A DNA stretch of 64,000 nucleotides, from contig NZ_JBEXMJ010000015.1 in NCBI RefSeq assembly GCF_040610475.1, positions 1-64,000 of the forward strand, read 5' to 3'. Of this stretch, positions 59,567 to 64,000 are shown in pieces; the stretch's first letter is position 1, and each line of letters starts with the position of its first letter. The translations under genes and the position numbers were made by a program. The notes under the pieces were generated by a model, which saw only the letters and a list, made by a program, of their open reading frames with translations, had not been told where the DNA came from and did not search any database. Source of the stretch: Actinopolymorpha sp. NPDC004070. Lineage in GTDB: Bacteria; Actinomycetota; Actinomycetes; Propionibacteriales; Actinopolymorphaceae.

Positions 59567-62542
59567 CTAGGAGAGGTGGGCGAGGTCGGCCGCGGAGGCG
59601 GCCAGCCTCGCCTGTACCTCGCTTTCCGCGGAATTGCCGCATCGCGCGTGCGCGGCGAGCGCGTCCCGCCAGCAGTCGCGGGCGGCCTCGTGCTCGCCTG
59701 ATGCGTGGAGCGCATCGCCGAGTCTGGTGAGGGCCCGGGCGGCTCCCGGTTGGTCGTCCCGACGGCGGTAGAGGTCGAGGCTTCGTCGTAGCTGCTCCGC
59801 CGCCGTGTGCGGATCACCCGTTTGAAGGTGGGCCGTGCCCAGACCTGCGTACGTCTCGGCCAGGCCGTACTCGTCGCCCTCGACGTGCTGGATCTCCAGC
59901 GCGCGCTGGAGTGCGTCGAACGCCTCGTCCAGCTGCCCCATATCAAGGTAGGACAGGGCCAGGTTGCTCAACGTACCGGCCTCTCCGATCCGGTCGCCGA
60001 TCTCGCGCTGGATCTCGATGGCCCGCTGCCGGCAGTCGATCGCGTCACCGTGCCGGGACAGCATTCGGAACACGCTGCCCAGGTTGTCCAGCGAGCTGGC
60101 CTCACCGAACCGGTCACTGGTACGGCGCCTGACCTCCACCGACGCCTGAAAGCAGGCACGTGCCTCGTCCAGGTCGCCGCGCTCGCGGTGCGCGACACCG
60201 AGCCGGTTGAGTGTCCACGCCTCGCCGGAGTCGTCGTGCGAACGGCGTGCCGCGTCCAGCGCGACGCGTTCGGCGGCCACCCACTCCGCTGCCCTTCCGC
60301 GAAGGTAGTAGTAGCTCCAGACCGCGGCTGCGAGCTGCCAGGCGGTCGTAGCTTCACCCGAGTCCGCAGCAATCCGGATCAGCGGTAGGAAGGCCGAGCC
60401 TTCCAGGTCGCACCAGTCCAGGGCCTGCGCATAACCGGTGAAAGTCTGCGGCTCCACCGCGAACTGTGCGGGCGGCAGCTCCAGGTGACGGCGCGCCGGA
60501 TCGAGCATCCGGACCGCGGCGTCGGCCGTCCGCAGAATCCAGTCGAGGAGCCGGCGCAGGGCGTTGTCGCGCTCCTGCGGTGGCTCCTCGGCAGTCAGCA
60601 CCTCCCGGGCGTAGGCGTGCAGCAGGTCGTGGGCCCGCCATCGTTCGACATGCACCGGCTCGATCAGGTGGCATCCGGCGAGTTCGTCCAGGAGCCGAAG
60701 GGCGGTCGTCCGGCTGGTTCCGAGCGCGGCCGCGGCGGCCGCGGTGGGGAACTCGGGGGAGGGACCCAGGCCGAGCAGCCGGAAGGCGCGGGCAGCCTCG
60801 GGGGACAGTGCGCGGTAGGACCAGGAGAACACCTCGCGGACAGCCGCGGTGGGGTCGCGCGGCACGTCCAGTGCGTCGAGCCGCCGGGACGGATCGGCGA
60901 ACTCGGCCGCGACGTCGGCAAGGGAGAGGGACCGGCGCCGGGCAACGCGTTCGGCGGCGATGCGAAGTCCCAGCGGGAAGCCACCGCAGTACTCGCCGAT
61001 GGCAAGCGCGGCCTCCGGCTCGTCGTCGACCCTGCGCGGACCGAGGATCGACCGCAGCAGGTCGTGTGCGGTCGCGGGGGAGAAGCGGTCCAGCGTCAGG
61101 CGACGGGCGCCGTTGCGGGCGACCAACCCGGCAAGATCATCACGGCTGGTCGCCAGGACGAAGCAACCAGGCGTTCCCGGGAGCAACGGGCGTACCTGCT
61201 CGGCCGATCGCGCGTTGTCCAGGATCAGCAGCACCCTGCGGCCCGACAGCACCGAACGGAGCAGCGCGGCCCGGGCCTCGACACCACGCGGGACGGAGTC
61301 TCCATCGACGCCAAGCGACCGCAACAGGTGGTCGAGAGCTGCGTCGGTCGGCAGTGGCGCGTCCGGGTGGTAGCCATGCAGGTCGATGTGGACCTGGCCG
61401 TCCGGGAAGCGGTGGGCGACGCTGTGCGCCCAGTGCAGTGCGAGCGTCGTCTTTCCGATCCCGCCCGCGCCGTCGACGGCCACCAGCACCGGAGACGTCG
61501 CGGGTGGCGCATCCGGCAGGCCGATCAGTGCGTCCAGCGCACGAAGTTCCTCCTCCCGCCCGGTGAAGTCGGGCAGGTCGGCGGGCAACTGATGTGGGAC
61601 GAGAAACGAGGGCGAGTTCGGCGAGGAAGCCGGCTCCGGCTGCTCCGCCGCACGGCCTGGTTGGTCCGTCGTCCGGTCCAGCTGATTCGTCGCCCGATCC
61701 AGCTGGTCCGTCGCCTCGGCCGGGGAGGTCCCCGCCTGGACTGTCGCGCCTGCCGGGACGGGGGCGTTCGGAGGCGCAGGGGTGTCCCGTGGGAGGTCGA
61801 GGCCCGCCTCGGCTCGCAGGATTCGCTGGTGCAGATCGCTCAGGGCCGGCGTGGGCTCGACGCCCAGGTCCTCGTCCAGGCGGCGCCGGAGCTCCTGGTA
61901 GGCGGTGAGTGCGTCGGCCTGGCGGCCCGTGCGGTACAACGCGAGCATCAGTTGTCGCCACAGTCCCTCGCGGTAGGGGCTGTTGGCGGTCAGCGTCCGG
62001 AGTTCGGCGACCAGTCCCGCCTCACGTCCCAGCGCGAGGTCAGCCTCGATCCGGGCTTCCGTGGCGGTCATCCGGCGTTCCTCGAGCCGGTCCACCTCCG
62101 CCTGCAGCTTCAACGTCATCGGGACGTCGGCGAACGGCGCACCGTGCCACAGTTCCAGTCCCGCGCCCAGGAAGTCGCGAGCCGACTCGAAGTCATGTCC
62201 GCGCAACGCGTCCTCGCCGCGGCGAAGGAGGTCCTCGAAGCGGTCTACGTCCACGTCGCCGACGTCGAGCCGGAGTTCGTAGCCCGGCTGGCTCGTGCGC
62301 AGGAGACGACCGTGGGGGTCGGCGAGGAGGCGGCGCAGGCGTACCGCATACCCGTGGATCTGGTTGACGGCGCCGCGCGGCGGCCCGTCCGGCCACACCT
62401 CCTCGATCAGGGAGTCGATGGACAGTGGCTGGCCCCGGCCGACGACCAGTGCAGTCAACATCGCCCGCACCTTGGGCGCACTGAGGCGTTCCCAGCCGTC
62501 GTCGGCTAGCAATTTCAACGGCCCCAGAATCCGAATCCGCAT
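59567..62542 (-). CDS. AfsR-type SARP transcriptional regulator (HTH-BTAD-NB-ARC-TPR)
   Basis: A 991-residue regulator. An OmpR-like winged helix (1-95: MRIRILGPLKLLADDGWERL, KVRAMLTALVV, VNQIHGYAVRLRRLL) is followed by the bacterial activator domain (about 100-245, with DVDRFEDLLRRGEDALR and YREGLWRQLMLALYRTGRQA), a variable linker of Thr/Ala/Gln repeats, an NB-ARC ATPase (P-loop VDGAGGIGKTTLALHWAHSV; VLLILDNARSAEQVRPLLPG), and a C-terminal TPR array (about 730-960). This is the AfsR layout, which activates secondary-metabolite or developmental genes. ATG 62542 follows GGGGAGA. It is divergent from the small secreted protein and lies between two leuS genes; five 11-bp-spaced heptamers in the intergenic region are its likely target. 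Confidence 0.92.
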   Translation of the reverse strand: MRIRILGPLKLLADDGWERLSAPKVRAMLTALVVGRGQPLSIDSLIEEVWPDGPPRGAVNQIHGYAVRLRRLLADPHGRLLRTSQPGYELRLDVGDVDVDRFEDLLRRGEDALRGHDFESARDFLGAGLELWHGAPFADVPMTLKLQAEVDRLEERRMTATEARIEADLALGREAGLVAELRTLTANSPYREGLWRQLMLALYRTGRQADALTAYQELRRRLDEDLGVEPTPALSDLHQRILRAEAGLDLPRDTPAPPNAPVPAGATVQAGTSPAEATDQLDRATNQLDRTTDQPGRAAEQPEPASSPNSPSFLVPHQLPADLPDFTGREEELRALDALIGLPDAPPATSPVLVAVDGAGGIGKTTLALHWAHSVAHRFPDGQVHIDLHGYHPDAPLPTDAALDHLLRSLGVDGDSVPRGVEARAALLRSVLSGRRVLLILDNARSAEQVRPLLPGTPGCFVLATSRDDLAGLVARNGARRLTLDRFSPATAHDLLRSILGPRRVDDEPEAALAIGEYCGGFPLGLRIAAERVARRRSLSLADVAAEFADPSRRLDALDVPRDPTAAVREVFSWSYRALSPEAARAFRLLGLGPSPEFPTAAAAAALGTSRTTALRLLDELAGCHLIEPVHVERWRAHDLLHAYAREVLTAEEPPQERDNALRRLLDWILRTADAAVRMLDPARRHLELPPAQFAVEPQTFTGYAQALDWCDLEGSAFLPLIRIAADSGEATTAWQLAAAVWSYYYLRGRAAEWVAAERVALDAARRSHDDSGEAWTLNRLGVAHRERGDLDEARACFQASVEVRRRTSDRFGEASSLDNLGSVFRMLSRHGDAIDCRQRAIEIQREIGDRIGEAGTLSNLALSYLDMGQLDEAFDALQRALEIQHVEGDEYGLAETYAGLGTAHLQTGDPHTAAEQLRRSLDLYRRRDDQPGAARALTRLGDALHASGEHEAARDCWRDALAAHARCGNSAESEVQARLAASAADLAHLS

Positions 62543-62598
62543 CGCTTGTCTCCCCGTAGCGGCTTCCTGTCTCACCCGTGTGGACGCGACGACACGGC

Positions 62599-62649
62599 TC
62601 CAGCTTGCATCCAGGTCGGGTTCAGGTTCCATCCAGGTCTGGTCAAGGC
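62599..62649. promoter_or_regulatory. Five direct heptamers at 11-bp period: candidate SARP operator
   Basis: TCCAGCT (62599), TCCAGGT (62610), TTCAGGT (62621), TCCAGGT (62632) and the weaker TCAAGGC (62643) start exactly 11 bases apart. SARP proteins bind direct heptamers spaced by one helical turn, close to a -10 element. The array lies between the SARP gene and the divergent secreted-protein gene, 84 bases before the latter's ATG. TGTGGT at 62661-62666 is a possible but weak -10. Confidence 0.6.
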
Positions 62650-62733
62650 GCGCTCGGCACTGTGGTTCGGGTCGGGCCGGCGCGGGGTCGGCCCGCAGCG
62701 CAAGGAACCGTCAGGACCAAGAAGGAGAACGTC

Positions 62734-63189
62734 ATGATCGCTCGCGTCATCAAGGCAGCGGCCACCACCGGCTTTGGGCTGCTGATGGCGGCGGCGCCGA
62801 TGGTGGCACCCGCTGCTCAGGCCGAGATCGTCACCCCCGGGCCCGAATCGGCCTACTCCTACGAATGGAACACCGGGGTGCTCACCTCGGGTCCGTCCGG
62901 CACCTACCACTGCATCTCCACCACCGGTTCGACGGCCTGCTACAAGCCGTACGGCGACAAGATCTACGTCAAGGACACGAAGGCCGACGGGTACTCCGCC
63001 GTCATGCGGTGGTACACCAACTACGGTCGCTGGGGCACCTGCCGCAACCCGTACAAGGCTGGGACGTGGGTGGTGTGCGACAAGGATTTCGCCGAAGGAA
63101 GCTGGTTGAACTTCCGCGCTTCGAGGTACGACGGTGAGACCAAGAAGTGGATCGGCCCCGAGTCCGACCTGATGGCGAGCACCACCTGA
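62734..63189 (+). CDS. Small secreted cysteine-containing protein
   Basis: A 151-residue exported protein with a clear Sec signal peptide (about 1-31, ending PAAQA) and a mature part of about 120 residues with four cysteines (TYHCIS, TACYKP, GTCRNP, WVVCDK), enough for two disulphides. IYVKDTKADGYSAVMRWYTN, GRWGTCRNPYKAGTWVVCDK and SWLNFRASRYDGETKKWIG resemble a group of small secreted proteins common in streptomycetes whose role is unknown. The ATG follows AAGGAG. It is divergent from the SARP gene and follows its probable operator. A terminator lies 61 bases after the stop. Confidence 0.85.
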   Translation: MIARVIKAAATTGFGLLMAAAPMVAPAAQAEIVTPGPESAYSYEWNTGVLTSGPSGTYHCISTTGSTACYKPYGDKIYVKDTKADGYSAVMRWYTNYGRWGTCRNPYKAGTWVVCDKDFAEGSWLNFRASRYDGETKKWIGPESDLMASTT

Positions 63190-63249
63190 GGTCGACGTTC
63201 CCTCGGCGTCTTTCCCGCCGGCGTGGCCCTTCGCCGCGACCTCGCGGGC

Positions 63250-63282
63250 GGCGTTCCCCGGTCCGACGGGCCGGGGAACGCC
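63250..63282 (+). terminator. Hairpin terminator after the secreted protein gene
   Basis: GGCGTTCCCCGG (63250-63261) pairs with CCGGGGAACGCC (63271-63282) around a nine-base loop, followed by TTCG. It isolates the gene from the leuS2 leader. Confidence 0.75.
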
Positions 63283-63357
63283 TTCGTCCACGCCGACCGA
63301 TGGCTCCATTGGATCCGGGTTCGGACATTCGTGCTGCACCCACCGGGGCCAACGGGC

Positions 63358-63363
63358 TATCCT
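63358..63363 (+). promoter_or_regulatory. -10 element of the leuS2 leader
   Basis: TATCCT ends six bases before the leader ATG, matching the leaderless layout of the first leuS leader. No clear -35 is visible. Confidence 0.45.
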
Positions 63364-63369
63364 CCTGGC

Positions 63370-63405
63370 ATGTCGGTGGTCCTGCTCCTTACCGGGCCGC
63401 GCTGA
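63370..63405 (+). CDS. leuS leader peptide MSVVLLLTGPR
   Basis: An 11-residue frame, MSVVLLLTGPR, of exactly the same length as the leuS1 leader, with the identical codon run CTG CTC CTT and the identical ending CCG CGC TGA. The N-terminal residues differ, so selection seems to act on the Leu run, on the PR-stop end and on the RNA folds, not on the whole peptide. Confidence 0.75.
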   Translation: MSVVLLLTGPR

Positions 63406-63466
63406 CCTCAGCGGGTGCTCTGCACCGCGTCGGCGCGGCGAACCCCTCTGCGTGAGGGGTTTCTTC
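63396..63466 (+). terminator. leuS2 attenuator: conserved stem and terminator
   Basis: GCCGCGCTGAC (63396-63406) pairs with GTCGGCGCGGC (63429-63439); a G-U pair of the leuS1 leader is here G-C, a supporting change. The inner hairpin is GGTGC-TCT-GCACC (63414-63426), with a loop different from that of leuS1. The terminator stem is AACCCCTC (63441-63448) with GAGGGGTT (63454-63461), followed by TCTTC, less T-rich than in leuS1. Confidence 0.7.
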
Positions 63467-63528
63467 ATGTCCGGCCACCGGTGATCAGCGACCTCGCGCG
63501 ATCGCCGTCGATCTTCAGGCGGTGCACC

Positions 63529-64000
63529 ATGACCACAGCCGACCCCACCAGGCCCCACGACAGCGTCGCGTCCGAACCTGCCTACCGCTACGACGGGCCG
63601 CTGGCCGGTCGGATCGAGGCGCGCTGGCAGGCGTTCTGGGCCGAGCACGGGACGTTCCACACCCCGAATCCTGTCGGCGACCTCGGCCCCGGCCACGATT
63701 ACGACGCCTGTCAAGCGGGGGTTGACAGGGCGCGGGCGGACGCTCCGAAGTTCTATGTGCTGGACATGTTCGCGGGCCCGTCCGGCTCCCTGCACGTAGG
63801 TCATCCACTGGGTTATGTGGCGACCGATGTCTACGGGCGGTACCTGCGGATGCGCGGCCACAATGTGCTGCACGCGTTCGGGTTCGACGCCTTCGGCCTG
63901 CCCGCCGAGCAGTACGCGGTCCAGACCGGACGGCACCCGCGGGAGACCACCGAGGCCAACATCACCACCATCCGGCGGCAGTTGCGGCGACTGGGCCTCG
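63529..64000 (+). CDS. leuS: Leucyl-tRNA synthetase (paralogue 2, actinobacterial type; cut by window end)
   Basis: The first 157 codons of a second Leu[21 protein letters not shown] and [12 protein letters not shown] are the start seen in the main Streptomyces and Mycobacterium enzyme. [20 protein letters not shown] carries the HIGH motif (HVGH), with Ala-Gly in place of the usual Pro-Tyr before [23 protein letters not shown] and the [12 protein letters not shown] segment continue the fold. The frame is open to the window end. It is the expected housekeeping copy; having it next to a differing leuS under the same kind of leader is unusual. ATG 63529 is 63 bases past the attenuator; no strong ribosome-binding site is visible. 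Confidence 0.9.
   Translation, partial: MTTADPTRPHDSVASEPAYRYDGPLAGRIEARWQAFWAEHGTFHTPNPVGDLGPGHDYDACQAGVDRARADAPKFYVLDMFAGPSGSLHVGHPLGYVATDVYGRYLRMRGHNVLHAFGFDAFGLPAEQYAVQTGRHPRETTEANITTIRRQLRRLGL

Noticed and set aside
59567..62632. Longer start of the SARP gene, 30 residues upstream
   Set aside because: The extension lies in the intergenic region with the heptamer repeats, and the ATG at 62542 has a good ribosome-binding site and the usual SARP N terminus.

Overview
The window is a high-GC actinobacterial chromosome segment. The features are typical of mycothiol-using Actinobacteria, possibly Propionibacteriales such as Kribbella or Actinopolymorpha; that lineage call is inference. Supporting features are many GTG starts, ATGA/GTGA gene overlaps, an Rv2466c-like mycothiol nitroreductase, group II truncated haemoglobin, a HelD-type helicase, an AfsR-type SARP regulator and a large carbohydrate-utilisation content.

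Left edge (1-1100): truncated debris (a processive GT2 glycosyltransferase fragment, a lipoprotein-like fragment and a frameshifted IS3-type transposase remnant), then a tRNA-Arg(TCT).

Backbone (1118-37192): ssb, ettA, a hotdog thioesterase, a GH13 alpha-glucosidase, glbO, DUF5130, pepN, the Rv2466c-like nitroreductase, rpiB and an Eis-like acetyltransferase. Most of these recall the M. tuberculosis Rv2465c-Rv2478c neighbourhood. Accessory genes are interleaved: a MarR/YceI divergent pair, a DUF1707/LiaF-like protein, a Gfo/Idh/MocA oxidoreductase, a GH95 alpha-fucosidase-type enzyme, a five-gene peptide/nickel-type ABC importer fused translationally to glbO, OsmC, MscS, a nucleotidyltransferase, a large secreted M36-type metallopeptidase, and an amino-sugar cluster (MFS-GH20-MFS opposite a ROK repressor).

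Right half: a DMT exporter, HelD, three more Gfo/Idh/MocA genes (two in an operon behind a striking overlapping palindrome), an SpoU rRNA methyltransferase, a SAM methyltransferase, a secreted PL8 lyase, an ABC exporter divergent from a MarR regulator, and a SWIM/SNF2 pair plus a 591-residue unknown protein.

Right edge (56800-64000): two different leucyl-tRNA synthetase genes. Each is preceded by an almost identical attenuator-type leader. Each leader has an 11-codon leader peptide with three consecutive Leu codons, apparently translated from a leaderless transcript, then a conserved 11-bp stem and a terminator. Between the two leuS genes lie an AfsR-like SARP regulator and, divergent from it, a small secreted cysteine protein whose upstream region carries five heptamers at an exact 11-bp period, the hallmark of a SARP operator. 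This edge is the most novel-looking part of the window. The second leuS is cut by the window end.
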